Positions 11,590 to 25,700 of a DNA stretch of 64,000 nt are shown here, piece after piece. Origin of the DNA: Myotis daubentonii (lineage: Eukaryota > Chordata > Mammalia > Chiroptera > Vespertilionidae). The DNA lies in assembly GCF_963259705.1 (NCBI RefSeq), contig NC_081849.1, positions 62,282,093 to 62,346,092 of the forward strand. The letters run 5' to 3'. A program made the translations under genes and the position numbers. The number at the start of each line of letters is the position of its first letter. Position 1 is the stretch's first letter. The notes beneath the pieces were generated by a model. That model made no database searches and was not told the origin of the DNA. It was given only the letters and a program-made list of their open reading frames with translations.

Positions 11590-11990
11590 GGCGGAGGGCG
11601 GTGACTAGCATCCCAGCTAGGGCGGGGCTGTGCTTGCGGACCGCGGGTTTCTGGCGTCCGCGCGGGCCGCCGGGTGGGAGCGCGCGCCCTGCGGCGTCAC
11701 CGCGGTCTTCAGGGCGGACCAATCAGGAGGCGGCCGGGCGGGGGCGCGGCCGGGCGGGGCGGGGCCGGCTCCGGCTGCTCCGAGGTCCTCTCGCGCGCGC
11801 AGCTGGGTTGGAGCGCGCCGCGTCCGAGCCGTTCGGTTCCCCGCGGGCCATGGAGCGGCTGACGTTGCCTCCGGGCGGCGCGGCGGCCGTGGACGACTAC
11901 CTGGAGTACCGGAGGTGAGGCGGGCCCTCCGCGGGGCGAGGCGCGGCGCTCGCCAGCCTGGGTGCGGGATCCGTTCCCGGGCGGGCTGTT
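11590..11990 (+). promoter_or_regulatory. FAM221A: FAM221A CpG-island promoter
   Basis: A GC- and CpG-rich block surrounds exon 1. It contains a CCAAT box (11719-11723, within GGACCAATCAGG) and several GC boxes (GGGGCGGGGCC type, about 11745-11767) some 85-130 bp before the ATG. No TATA box is visible. This is the usual layout of a broadly active mammalian promoter. Confidence 0.75.
11850..11914 (+). CDS. FAM221A: FAM221A coding exon 1
   Basis: Encodes the first 21 codons plus two bases. The initiator context is GGGCCATGG, a good Kozak match. The donor is GAG|GTGAGG, phase 2. Confidence 0.95.
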
Positions 11991-14900
11991 GGGGAGGCTT
12001 CCATTGATTTCGAGTTGCGTCGTTCTGTAATTAAATATCGCAACGACACGCAGTTCTGTGCTAATAAGTCTCTTCCGAGGCTGCTTACGAGGTCCCCGCT
12101 CCGACCCTTCCAGGAGGGATGATTTACGCAAAGGTCCAGTTGTTTTCCCCCCGAAAGGGCATGGAAGAATTACGCATGGAGTACTCGGGGCCGGTGAAAA
12201 TGACCAGGCGTTAAGTTTGCATGCTAGTGTAGCAGGCGGGTAAGCCGTGAACTTGCAAACGTGCTCCCTGTCCCGGGGTGCTGGTTTCGGGAGGACACCG
12301 GCTGCTGGGGGAGTTTCGGTGGTTCTGGAGACAGTCCTTCCCCCAAACTGGAAACGCAGCCGCCCCTGGGGCCCTGACAAAGTCTGTGCTCCCCAGGCAG
12401 GGTTTTGGCAGTTGGGAAACTGGGTGAGTGGGAATGTCACGGGCAGGAGGATGCGGGGTTGGAGGGTGGGGGGAATGTGTGTGCATAAACGGGAAGCGGC
12501 GGAATCACAGCGAGAGGGGCCGCTCTGCTTGATGGTGGCCGCCCCAAATCATCCAGGGGTGTTGGGGCGCACGGGTTTCCTATCTGACCGCACCCCCTCC
12601 GGCTGTCTCGTGGTACAGTGTTGGGTAACGCCTAGAAATGCCTGGTAATTCTGAGCCAGCAAAATGAGGGTGAGGAACGTGATGGACGGGCCAGGCCTCA
12701 TTCTGGGTTCAGGTGGGTCCAGGTAATGCCCAGAGCCCTATGCCCAGAACAGCTCCCACGCAGCCCTCCCGCCCTGGCAGAGCCAGCTCCGTTAGCCGTC
12801 AAGTCTCCAGGGCTTTTCACTGGGACCAAGTTGCTGGCCCCTGTTGTTGACTGATGATTTAGGTATTTAGATGTTTAGATATGCAGATTGGGGGCCTCCA
12901 GTTGTAGTCCCTTCCTTGGTCCAGAATATGTTAGGGCCTGGTGGAAAGTTATTTTTTTGGAAACATAAATTACCTGGAACTACCCCCTTTAAAGGTTAGA
13001 GCCTGCTATTCAAAGTGTAACAACTGTGGGCCAGCCGAGTAGGACTCCCCTGGGAGCTTGTTGGGAATGCAGACTCCAGGTCCACTCTGGACCATGAATC
13101 TGAATATGCATTTGACGGAGTCCCTTGAGGATTGTGTAATACAAATAAAGCTTGAGCTGCCCTGGGTCAGAAGTTAAGATATAAATGCTCTCTCTCTCTC
13201 TTTTTTTTTTTTTTCCAAAGAACTGAATTGATCTTTAAGTTCTTTTTCATACCTGTTGGTATACTTCTTGGTAGCTAAAATAAAGTGAAATGGCTCAAAA
13301 AATGATCTCAGAATAAAATGTCCCTTTGTCTTTTTTACTATTGCGTATCTAAATTATTTGAGGAAGAAGGTTGTGATGGTTCCATAGCTTCTGAATTGGT
13401 TTTATTTATCTTCCTCAAGCTAAAGACTTGAAAGTATGGGGAAAGGTATGGATTGTACAACAAATTATGTAGCATTCTGCAAACAACACTTTTCATGACT
13501 TTTAAGAGGGGCATAAAGTCAAGGGGAAATTTCTTCAATTTTGAGGAAATGCTTTTAATTGTTGTTGCTTTTCCCCTGGAGAGGCCAACTCTCAGTTTCT
13601 TAAGAAATTAAGAAATATCGGTGACTTAATTTCTCCCATACAGTTTTGAGGTCTTCTGGAATTGAACAGTGATGCACCTGGTTTTGAGCTTATACAGGTC
13701 CAAGGGTGTTTGTGGTCTCCCAATGGACTCCTGGCCAGGGTTTGGGCTCAGGTGTGGACATTAGTCATGTTGTCTTCTAAACTGATTTTTTTTTGGTACT
13801 TTTCTTTTTTGGGGGGGGGGGCGTGTTAGAATTTTTAGTTGTTTAGGCTCCAGCTTTTAATGAGAAGAATGAGCATGGTTGCTTCAGAATCAAAGGAGAA
13901 ATTGAGATGAATAAATGGCAGTTCTCTGGCAGTAAGCTCCCATAAGGAAAGTCAGATGTCATGAATTCATTGACTTTCTTATTTAGAACCTTTTTTTATA
14001 TGGGAAGCAAAAGCTTTATCACCATTGTGTGTAATTTTGCGATTGACATAAACCTAAAGTAAAAAATCAGTGCCGTATCATTTCCTTTGACTGTACAAGT
14101 ATAGTTTAATTAGTTAATTATTATTTTTTTGTTAATCCTCACCTGAAGATATTTTTTATATTGTTTTTTAAAAAAAATATATTTTATTGATTTTTTACAG
14201 AGAGGAAGGGAGAGAGATAGAGAGTCAGAAACATCGATGGGAGAGAAACATCGATCAGCCGCCTCCTGCACATCTCCTACTGGGGATGTGCCCGCAACCC
14301 AGGTACATGCCCTTGACCGGAATCGAACCTGGGACCTTTCAGTCCACAGGCCAACGCTCTAACCACTGAGCCAAACCGGTTTCGGCAATATATTGGTTTT
14401 TAGAGAGAGTGGAAGAGAAGGGTAGAGACAGAGACAGAGAGAAACATCGATGTGAGGGAGACACATCTATTGGTTGCCTCCTACACTCACCCCAGGGATG
14501 GGGCCTGCAACCCAGGTACGCACCCTTGACTGGAATCGAACCCTGGATCCTTCAGTTCCAGGGTGAACCCTCTAACCACTGGGAAAAACCGGTCAGGACT
14601 AGTTTAATTTTAGAGTATAGTATTTATAACCTGGAAAATAAATAATCAAGGCTGAAGAGAACTATTTTGTTGTTGTAGAATTGTGGGTGAGGATGATGGA
14701 GGGAAACTTTTTACTCCTGAAGAGTATGAAGAATACAAAAGAAGAGTTTTACCTATGCGCTTACAGAATAGATTGTTCGTGAGCTGGCGATCCCCAACTG
14801 GAATGGATTGTAAACTTGTGGGCCCAGAGACACTGTGTTTTTGTACACACAGGTAAGATAGTTTATCGCTAAGTTCTCTGGTGATTAGAAAATATAAAAC

Positions 14901-15939
14901 TGTAGCAGAGCATATCTTCCTTCTATAAGTAACATTACATGTGATAATGGAGAAACATTTAAATAGGCCTTTGTGTTGTACACTAGAAATTATCTAAATT
15001 TCTTTTAAATGTGATTTAAAAATCCTATTTTATCCTATTAGAACTCAGTACAGTCCATTACCTTAAGTATCTCTTCTCTTGCCTTTGGTGAAAACGGTAT
15101 TGATGCCCCCATGGCTTTGTCAGGGGCCTCTCACTTAGGCTGGGGAGCACCGCTGCCTCTCCCACCTCTGGACAAGGTGGCTGCGGACGGGTCCTCAGAC
15201 TGCAGAACCGCTGGAGTTGACCCACACCGACCAGCTTCTCAATCTACACAAAGGAGCAGTTCTCTTCCAATTTTCTAATCTCACTTTATACTTTAAGAAA
15301 CACTGTTTTGTTCCTACCTTTCTTTAAACAAACAGAAATACTGAGCTCACAGCTTTTTATTATGCTTGGTCCGTTTCCAAGCAACGCGCACGGAGCAAAG
15401 GAAATACCTGAGGCGTGTTGCCTGTACCTGCGGTGTGCATTTGGCTGTTTGTCGTGTTTTCCTTTACATTTTTCTACTGTCCCAGGTCACAGCTGTGAAG
15501 CTCTAAAGGACCAAGCTGCTTCACGGAGACAAGTCACTGAACCCTGATGTGCTTTTAGGTAACAACTCGAACTTTCTGTTCCCAAGCAGCGGTGGAAGGA
15601 GGACCGCCCTGTTCTGATAGCGTCTGGGCCTCTTTCAGGAGACACTGTATAGTTGCTATTTACAGACTCGCAGTTTGCCAGAGGTTGTTAGGCAGTTGCT
15701 AGGATGAGTAATGTTGTGTATAGATTGATTTGAAATTTAGTTAGCAACTCCCACTGAAAATGCTGTGGAGGAAAGGAAAAGGTGAGTTACACTGATATCT
15801 TTCAGAATGGATACATTTGTGTTAGTTTTAATTTTTAGTCTTATACAGATTTAGTGCCTGTCTCTTACCTATGCAGCATGACATTAACCTTCAAAATGGA
15901 CCCAACTCAACTTTAAAAAAAATACATATTTTTAATGAT

Positions 15940-15991
<52 letters not shown>

Positions 15992-16713
15992 TCAATGATG
16001 GGAGAGAATTGTTGATTGGCTGCCTCCTACACAGCCCCTACTGGGGATGGATCCCACAACCCAGGCATGTGCCCTGACCAGAAATCAAACCATGACCTCC
16101 TGGTACATAGGTTGATGCTCAACCACTGAGCCATGCGGGTAGGGCACCCAACTCAACTTTGATGGAAAAGTTCTTAAGTACCAGAACTCAGATCTCTGTC
16201 TACATAAGCCCCTCCCCCCCCCTAATTAAAGTGAAACATGTTTATTATGGAAAATGTAGAGGATTATATAGAACAGTAGAAAGAAGACTCACCACTCAAA
16301 GCCAGCTGCTGTTAATATATTTTATTATATTCATATAATTCATTTACATAGTTTATTTAATTAATTATGTGTGAGTATAAATATTGAACCAGTTTTTCAT
16401 GACAGAATCACAGAAATATGTTTTCACATTATGTGGTAATCACAAGCAAGATTTTTAATACCTACTGGCTGTTTGAGCTGGTTCACTATGTGTTCCCCAG
16501 AGGTGTGGGTGTCTCAGGGTGGACCAGGTGGAAGGGTAGGTTAGGGGAAGGGCAGACGCTAATTCTGGCTCTATCCCTTGCTTTAACCAATTCTGCTTTT
16601 ATCTATTTTATATATTATGGTTCTGTAAAAGATTTTATTTGAAGAAAGAGTTTCACTAGTAAAAAATTTGATAACTATTGTTTTGTAATTTACTTAATCA
16701 TGCCTTTATTAGT

Positions 16714-16756
<43 letters not shown>

Positions 16757-19700
16757 GTATGGTTATGTATGTATGGGTGTAGATGTATATATTTGCTATT
16801 GTAAGTACTGTTGCTAGTACTATATTTATGCACACACTCTATACATGGAATTATATTCTTAGGGTATATTTTAAAAAATGAACTCTCTGGGTTAAAGGAT
16901 GGATCTATTTAAGTTTCTTAAAACATCAAATGGGATTGGTTCCTTTTTTGTTTGTTTTTAATCCTCACTCAAGGATATTTTTCCATTGATTTTTAGAGAG
17001 AGTGGAAGAGAGAGGGAAAGACTGAGAGAAACATCGATGTGAGAGAAACACATTGATTGGTTGCTTCCTCCACTGCACTCTGACCAGGGCCCAGGCCAGG
17101 GAGGAGCCTGCAACCGAGGTATGTACCCTTGACCAGAATTGAACCTGGGACCTTTTGGTCCGCAGGCCAGCACTCTGTCTACTGAGCCAAACCGGCTAGG
17201 GTGGACTGTTTCTTTTGTAACACTCTTGGCAGCATTGTAAATTATGTGTAGTTTAAAAAAAGCTTTGGCTCTCTTTGCTAAGTGAAAAATGGCATCTTGT
17301 TCTTTTAACTTCTATTACCTAGATTAATATTGAGAATAATAAATTTAATATCATTTTACTGAATACCACCTTATGAGAAGGAAGGGCATAGTCTATTTAA
17401 GAAAATTACTTAGTATTTTAACCTATAAAAATAAATTGAAGTAATGCACTTTAATAAAAAGGATTTTTATAAAGAATTTATTTATAAGAGTATGCGTGGC
17501 CTCCCATACTCTTAGGTTGTGCTTTCATTTAAAAAAATCTGTAGTGGTATGTACTTTAAGGGAATCACATCTACACTAATAAAAGAGAAAGATGCAAATT
17601 GACCATACCTTTGTGACACCCACCAGCCAATCAGGAGCGAGTATGCAAATTAACCCAACAAAGGTGGCGGATAAATTTGCATACACAGGCACCAAGCCGC
17701 CCCAGCTGCTCTGGGCCTCTGAACAGCGTGGGAAGGCAGAAAGGCCACTGTGGCCGGAGCGAAGGCGGTGCTGGCAGCCAGGGGAAGGAAGGCTCATTCT
17801 TGCACGAATCTTCGTGCATTGGGCCTCTAGTAATATTTATAATATTTCTTGTATATTGCTGTGATTACTAAAAATAAAAATCTAAGAATGAAGGTTTCTC
17901 TGATCAAAGTAATATAGCTTCCAGAAATACTGCAAGTAGGGGATTTTTATTTTCACCTTACCAAAAAGAATGATGAAACGAAAATAAAATGAAAAAGAAT
18001 CATTTGCATTTAACAGAATAGAAATAGTGATTTCTGACATTACCTGCACTGTGTTTTTATCCTCCCCCATTTTTTTAGGTACAAACAGCATAAAACTGAC
18101 TTTGAAACGGTTCCACAGCAGCGCCCCATTAGCTTGCCTTGCCGAGTGACCGGCTGCCAGTGCAGGGCTTACCTTTATGTGCCTTTGAATGGCACGCAGC
18201 CCATTCGCTGCAGGTGCAAACACTTTGCTGATCAGCACAGTGCCACGCCTGGCTTTATGTGCAATGCCTGTGAGTGACATTATTACAAATACACCAACAG
18301 AATGTTTTTATTGAATATTTAATGTGTCTTTGTGCCAGTTTTATTGTCAGTATGAAACAACTAAAACATTTTGATGGGTAGCTACTCTAAAATTTTATTT
18401 TATTTTATTTTAAAATTGCCTCTCGCACACACCCTGACTGAGGATCGAACCCGAAACCTGGGTACATGTCCTGATTGGGAATCGGACCCACAACCTTTTT
18501 GGTGTATGGGACGATGCTCAGCTATCCGAGCCATCCGTCCAGGGCCTTCTTTCCTTTTTATGTTTAACAGGATTCTGTTGCATCCTTTCTTTGTCTATGT
18601 GTTGGCCTTCCAATATGGCTTTCGTGGGGAGCTGACCCATAGAGAGGCTTTCACATTATCTCTTCACCTGGACCTGGCCACTGGTTGTCCCCACCACACC
18701 TGCTTTTAACTCTATTTGAGGAAAGGGCCTGCATTTCCTGGCTCTCCGGTGTTCAGCCCAATTTCTTTTAGTCCTCATTGGTTTTCCCTATTTTTCCCCC
18801 TGCTAGTATCCATGACTGCTTTAGAATCTTTTAGAAGTAAGAGCAGTGGCTGGGAGGGAGTTCCAGGTCTGGAGATAATAGTTACCAGGGTTAGAGGACA
18901 GCACATGAGGAATCCAGATTCAGGTGCTTAGGCCAAGCTGAGCATTTTTGGAGCAGGCAGCTCAGTCCCTACATTTAAGAACTTAACTCCCTTTACACCT
19001 TGATTCAGGTTCCAAGTGTTCAGGATTCCATAGTTGCTTCACTTGTGCTTGTGGTCAGCCTGCGTATGCCCATGACACAGTAGTGGAAACTAAGCAAGAG
19101 AGACTGGCTCAAGGAAAACCAGTGGGACGGGATGCTCCTTACGCGGCAATGGGAGGATTAACCGGCTTCAGCTCACTAGCAGAAGGCTACATGCGGTTAG
19201 ATGACAGTGGAATTGGTAAGTGATGCACAAGTGTGAGCTTGTTATATTGTTTTTATGTGTGGACAGTAGTGAAGCCTTACGTTTGTTTAGCACTTTATAT
19301 CCTTCATGTTTTTTTTCCCCCCAGAAAACATTCTCTTATTTTTATTTTTTTAAACATGTTTAATTGCCACTACACAATAGATGGTTATTACAGAAAATTT
19401 AGAAAGCATAAGAGAAAAGATCATTCTTTTCCCCAATATTTGTACCCAAATCCCAGCCCATAACCACATTGTTTGTAATAGCAGAATAATAAATAATATT
19501 TCCTTTATTTGATATGATACAGTTTATTATTTTATTGTATGCAATTTTTACCATTATAGCCATCTCATTTTGGAAACATAGGCTTATGTCTATGTGTGAA
19601 TATGCACATGCATGTATAGGCGTGTAATCACAGCTATAATAATGCATGCTCACAGGCATGTATGTGTATGTACAGAACCCGCAACCTTTTGGTATATGAG

Positions 19701-22700
19701 ATGACGCTCCAACCAAGCCACACCGGTCAGGGCTAATTGTTATTCTTCATATTATGTTTTGGTATTTGGTATGGTAAATTCCTCCCATTTGTTTCTTTAT
19801 TTTTTCAAGATTGCCCTGATACATTTGTGCTTCTCTTGTAATTAGTTTTACAAGTAGCTTGTTAAATTTCATAAATGAGTCCTTTTTCAATATTTATGGA
19901 TACCTGATTCTATTAGGTAAATGCAATGATTATAGAATACACAGTTACCACCGGCAAAAAATAATCAATTATAATGAGGTTGATGATGACCAGGGGTTGT
20001 TCCAATCTCTTTACATCTGTTACCTCATTTAATCCTGCCACGGTCTCTGTTATAGCAAGGGGCAAGGGTGACCCCAGAGCGGAGCTAGAGGTGGGTCCCC
20101 TGAGCTCTCGGGGATTCAGTAGAGGAAGTGGCAGGCATCGAGGGGCCTGCACGCCTAGTGAGAGTAAGAATGAGGCTACCAGGCCCTACCAAGCTGAAAG
20201 ACTGAATTGCCACTTAGGTCAGCCACGCCGGCTGAAGTCTGTAGTGCACGCAGCAACCAGAGGAAGGCGCAAGGGCCTGGCTGGACCTGAGCGCCCCTTC
20301 CCACACTCCCACCAGCCACAGGATAGAGGAGTGCGGAAGGAGGGGCAGGAATCTGAAAGACTGCTGCGTCATAAGGACAGACTAACTTGTAAAACCAAAT
20401 AGGACTGAAAGTGTATTTTCTGTCCCTCTACCGCAGGATCGAGATAGGGGTGTGGGGGAGGTGAGGTTTGTGAAGAAGATAGAGCACTTATGCATACATT
20501 CCCTCTGCACTTCCTTCCTCAAAAGTGAATTATTTAGCAGTTGGTCTTTGTAGGTTGCGGTTTTGGGTTGTGATGTTTCCTCATTTAATTGAAGAAGGTT
20601 TATTTTTTTTTAATACTGTTTGTAGTTGTTTTTTGAGTGAGGGATAGAGTAAAAATATACTTATTCTTTCCTCTTAAACTAGAGTTTTTTAAATTGCAAA
20701 TCTTGCTTTTGATAGTGTTTTATAACTATGTTAACATTTTGCACTCTTTGCTGACATTCAGTCATATTTGTGCATATCTATATTTTTTTTCTGTGAAAAG
20801 GTCTCTGAGAAATAAAAAATACTTTTACCCTTCTTCCCTTACTTTATATGGATGGTAAAAATCTAAAACACAAATTTCCTTTTTATAGAATAGATTTTTT
20901 TTTTATATTTTATTGATTTTTTACAGAGAGGAAGGGAGAGAGATAGAGAGTTAGAAACATTGATGAGAGAGAAACATTGATCAGCTGCCTCCTGCACATC
21001 TCCTACTGGGGATGTGCCCGCAACCCAGGTACATGCCCTTGACCGGAATCGAACCTGGGACCTTTCAGTCCGCAGGCCGACGCTCTATCCACTGAGCCAA
21101 ACAGGTTTCAGCAGATTTTTAAAAAATACATATTTTTATTGATTTCAGAGAGGAAGGGAGAGGGAGAGAGAGATAGAAACAACAATGATGAGGGAGAATT
21201 ATTGATCAGCTGCCTCCTGCACGCCCCACACTGGGGATTGAGCCTGCAACCTGGGCATGTGCCCTGACTGGGAATTGAACCGTGACCTCCTGGTTCATAG
21301 GTTGCTATTCAACCACTGAGCCATGCCAGCCGGGCCAGACTGGATTTTTCTAATGATTCTGATAGGTTCTAATTTATTTTACATTTGAAATAACTTCTTT
21401 GAATCATAACAAATAGAGGTTTAGTTTTCATTTTTCATGTACTTCGTTATCAGGTGCACCTTCAGCTGAATTTTTAGACTCTCCAGGTACGGCCATGGAC
21501 CATCCATTTCTAAAGGCATTTCAAGCATCATCTACTTCTCCAGAAACACTAACAGATGGTAATGAAATTAAATTGAGAAATATGTTTGGATGTAGAAAAT
21601 AAGAATTCAGATAGAATCATTGGTAAGCTCTCTTTGCCCCCAGTATCCATAATTTGATTATCATTTTATTTTATAAAATAAAATAAAATAGCATTTTATT
21701 TTATAAAAGCAAGAAACTTTATTTTTTATTGGGGGAAATTGCTAAATCTGAGAATTAGGAGGATTCTGATAATACAATAATTTGAAGTTTTAAAACCTTA
21801 TTCCAGTAAGTTATTGCTTTGATGTCTGGGTAAGAGAGCCCTTTGATGGACTAATTGCCTAGATCCTTTAGGTTGACAGAGTGTGGTTATATTCTGTGGT
21901 GATTATCGGGAATTACATGATTCTTGTGTTGCTGGTTGAGGGTACATTCATGTGTTTTAAAAACGAGAACAGGTGTTCAGATTGATACTCTATTTTGGAT
22001 ATGAAGGGATCCAACCAGACATTCACCTGAAATGAAGGTGAACTTTTCCATGGAACTGGGCTCTTGGTGTACCTATAAAGAAAACCAGATTTTCCTTCTG
22101 AGGCAATTAAAAGTTTCTTTCAGCACATACACTAATGCTCTTATATGAAATAGCTATATTGTGCTATTTAATATGAACCCATTGAATATTTGCAGAATGT
22201 TTGTCAGTGAAAGTTACTTTTGTGTTATGATGCTCTGCTTTCTAAAAAGGAATTAAGTAGTAGGAGCAATTCTCCATTTAGGCCATTTCTGGTTTGAAAA
22301 ATAAAAAAATTATCAGTTGGAGGAAAGTTTTCTCTCTGTTTTTATTTCAGGAAAATTTATAATTATGGAAATATATTACTTAGAATTGTTTATTTTCTTA
22401 TTAGTAGGTACAAGTAGTCAAGTTTCTTCCTTAAGGAGACCTGAGGAGGATGATATGGCTTTCTTTGAAAGACGATACCAAGAAAGGGTAAGTCTGTGGA
22501 GAAATCTGCTTATGTTAAGCATTTACTTGTAACAGAGACACCATAGAACAATTAAATATTGATTGTGGATTGTCCTGAAAAATAATTTATGAAGTCTTTA
22601 CTTATAGGTGGTGTTAGGCTATGGGGCTTATTTAGAACAATTCAGAGATAAACAGGATTGATGAGTAATATGATAATACACTGGTTAATTTATGGAGCTC

Positions 22701-25700
22701 ATTAAGATTGACTAAATATACAAATAAAATTGTCAGTAATAACAATCTACCATCAGCAGATTTGTAAATTATATGTGTCTTGAATTCATAATGTGTGGTA
22801 GTTCTTCTTCTTAGCGACTTCTAGGTATATCCATACTGAAGTTAAAATTATTCAATAGCCTTAAGAAACAGAACACTAATCATAGATGTATTTTAACATC
22901 TTCTAGGGCTCAACAACTACAGTATTAAAGTGTTCCTAGATTTCAGTAATGATAGTGTTCATCAGTTCTCCACCACATTGTAAACTCCTTAGGGCTAAGT
23001 GTAGTCTTTTATTCACCAGAACTAAGTACAGCAACTTGTACATAATATGTTTTCAATAAACATTTATGGAAAAAAATAAACATCATTGATATTCCTTTTT
23101 TATATGTCATCTGATTACACATTTGATGTGTTTCATGTGGTGTTTGTATTTGAGAGTTTTGTTTTTTTGTTTATGGATGGATGAAAGGATGTTGGCCTAA
23201 TGAGTTTTGGGGGGTGTTATCCAGCCATATGGCACATTCCCCGAAGTGCTTTCTTTAGGATGATTTTATAGTTGTCTTGTTGGCATTTTTAATTTCTCCA
23301 ACTAGGTAATAAGTGCCATGAAAGAAAAGACACTCTTGTCACCTTTTGTCCTATCCTCCACAACTCTTAGACAAAAAGATGAAGAAAAAGAAGACTATTA
23401 TATAAATTACCTTCCAAGAGAAGAGGAAGTGAGTAGGGGTCAGAGATAAACTTGTTTTCCTGCTGAAGAATTTTGAAGTAGCGGGGAGAGTCCTCGTATG
23501 ACAGAGCTAGAAAATGGAAGTTTCCACAGTGATGGGAATGTTCTGTATCTGTGTTGTAGCCGTGACTCTGTGAGTCTAAATTAAATAAACTGTACTTCCT
23601 CAGTCACACTAGCCACATTTCTAGCCACATGGGGCTAGTGGCTACCTTTCTGGATAGGTCTAAGGGAAAGCTCTGCTTTCAGGGAAAAAGGGGGTAGTAG
23701 GAACCCAGGAGGAAGATGACATGTTCAGAGTGACAAAAGGAAAGGTGATTTTTGCGACATCGTTAGGGATAAATTTTTAATCAAGTCAAGCTCTATTCTT
23801 GGAACACACACATTAACGGCTGAATTTTAGTTTTTCCTCGAAGGCTTATGAAGGACAGGGTTCCAGAACTTCTCCCTTCCCTCCTCCAGAAGTCCAGGTA
23901 GTGTGGGCTGCCTTGAAAACATGCCAGTGGGATTTGCTTGTGGGAAGATAATGGAGGGGAGTTCTTATCTGTGAATGTTTTGGAGGATATACCTGGCCCA
24001 CCCTGGATGCTTATTATAACCATCCAGACTGCTTGTTATATCTAGACCTAGAATTTATGGATTTATGAGATGTAGTTTATAATTCTCTGCCTTGTGTGAT
24101 TTATGGATTTATGAGATACAGCTTATAAACTCTCCAGCCTGTCTGATTAATAGAGTATAAAAACGGAGAAGCTCAGACTTAAACAACTTCTGAGCTGACA
24201 TGTGCTGTACACATTGTTAGTACTTTTCTGTTATTCCAAAAAACCAAGACATGCACCATTGAGGGAAAAGGGGGGATTAGGAAACAGAATCTGATGGATT
24301 CAGAGCACTTACAAAGTAATGCTGTGCTTGTACAGACCTAGCTGGGAGGGAGCTATTGTGGGCTTGGTTTTCCAGCCCTCTACAATAAACTGAGTATTGC
24401 AATAAAGTGAGCAGTAATCTTTTTGCTGGTGGAGGTCTGGCCTTCATTTTGTTAAAAAAAAAGCAACATCTGTGAAGTGCAATAAAGATAAGCACAATAA
24501 AACAAGGTGTGTCTGTATTTCAATGAGCAAACACTTCCTTAACTTTTGTTTTTTTAGCATCTTTCCTAATTTTTAATGTTGCTGTAAATCTAACACTTGG
24601 CCTAAATGAGAGAGGAAAGGAGACCAGTATTGGTTGAGTGCTTATTAAGTATGTTGATCTTTATACATATGATCTTACTTACACCTTTAGAACAACCCTG
24701 AGATGTACCTATTACTATGACCTTTTTTTCACAAATGAGAAAACTATTGGTTAAATAACTTGCCTCAAATAGTTAATAAACGACAGAGGTGGGGTTTGAG
24801 TACTCTTCCCTCTGACTCCAAAGCCCACCATCTTTGCCTTAGAATAGGGTGTTCCTTTGGGGCCTTCAGCTGACCTGCTGACTGACAGTGTGCAAGAGTG
24901 ATCTGAGTGTATGGTCTCTGAATGAGGTGCCCAACCAACTTAAACAGGAGCGAGCAGGAACAATGGGGAGGAGACAGAGATGAGATTCATTCAATTTTAT
25001 TATTAGGAACTTATCACTTACAATTTGATGAGATTGGGAAGACTGGTTTCCTGATATTATATTCCTGTCACCTTAGCAGTGGTTCTCAACCTTCTGGCCC
25101 TTTAAATACAGTTCCTCATGTTGTGACCCAACCATAAAATTATTTTCATTGCTACTTCATAACTGTAATGTTGCTACTGTTATGAATCGCAATGTTAATA
25201 TCTGATATGCAGGATGGTCTTAGGCGACCCCTGTGAAAGGGTCGTTCGACCGCCAAAGGGGTCGCGACCCACAGGTTGAGAACTGCTGCCTTAGAGCAGT
25301 GGTCGGCACTGCGGCTCACGAGCCACATGCGGTTCTTTGGCCCCTTGAGCGTGGCCACGAAGTTTCAATTGCACTGTCCGCGCGCGCCCGCACGTGGCAT
25401 TTTGTGGAAGAGCCACACTCAAGGGGCCGCAGTTTGCCGACCACTGGCCTAGAGGGTAGGAGGCCCTGCCTGCAGCTGCCATGCCCCAAATTTTCTCAGC
25501 CTTCTCTTGCCCGGCGTAAGGCAGTGGTGCTGCCTCTGGGAGCTGGCGTGTGTGAGTGGCAGTAAGAGGCAGGTGGGTTTTGTGTTCTCTGTTGTTGTTT
25601 CCCCCGTGGAAAGGGTTATATGTTTCTAAAAGGTCGGAAGGCTGCTGCTTAGGGTATGCAAGCTTCTTTGCTGCAGTTTCTGTGGAGAAGGACAACCTTT

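Noticed and set aside
1..11590. Expected neighbour CCDC126 upstream of FAM221A
   Set aside because: No sequence in this interval could be recognised as CCDC126 exon or 3' UTR.
11601..12648. Several open frames over 90 codons on both strands around the FAM221A promoter
   Set aside because: GC-rich island sequence has few stops by chance. Only the short frame from 11850 to 11914 matches a known protein.
15349..15400. Possible RFX X-box (GTTTCCAAGCAAC) in FAM221A intron 2
   Set aside because: A single loose match far from the promoter; not enough to call a site.
19974..20402. 142-codon open frame in FAM221A intron 4
   Set aside because: No recognisable homology; it begins in a MIR-like stretch and overlaps the opposite-strand frame. 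Probably chance in GC-rich intron sequence.
25291..25695. 134-codon minus-strand open frame
   Set aside because: It starts in unique intron sequence and runs into two hAT MITEs; no homology.
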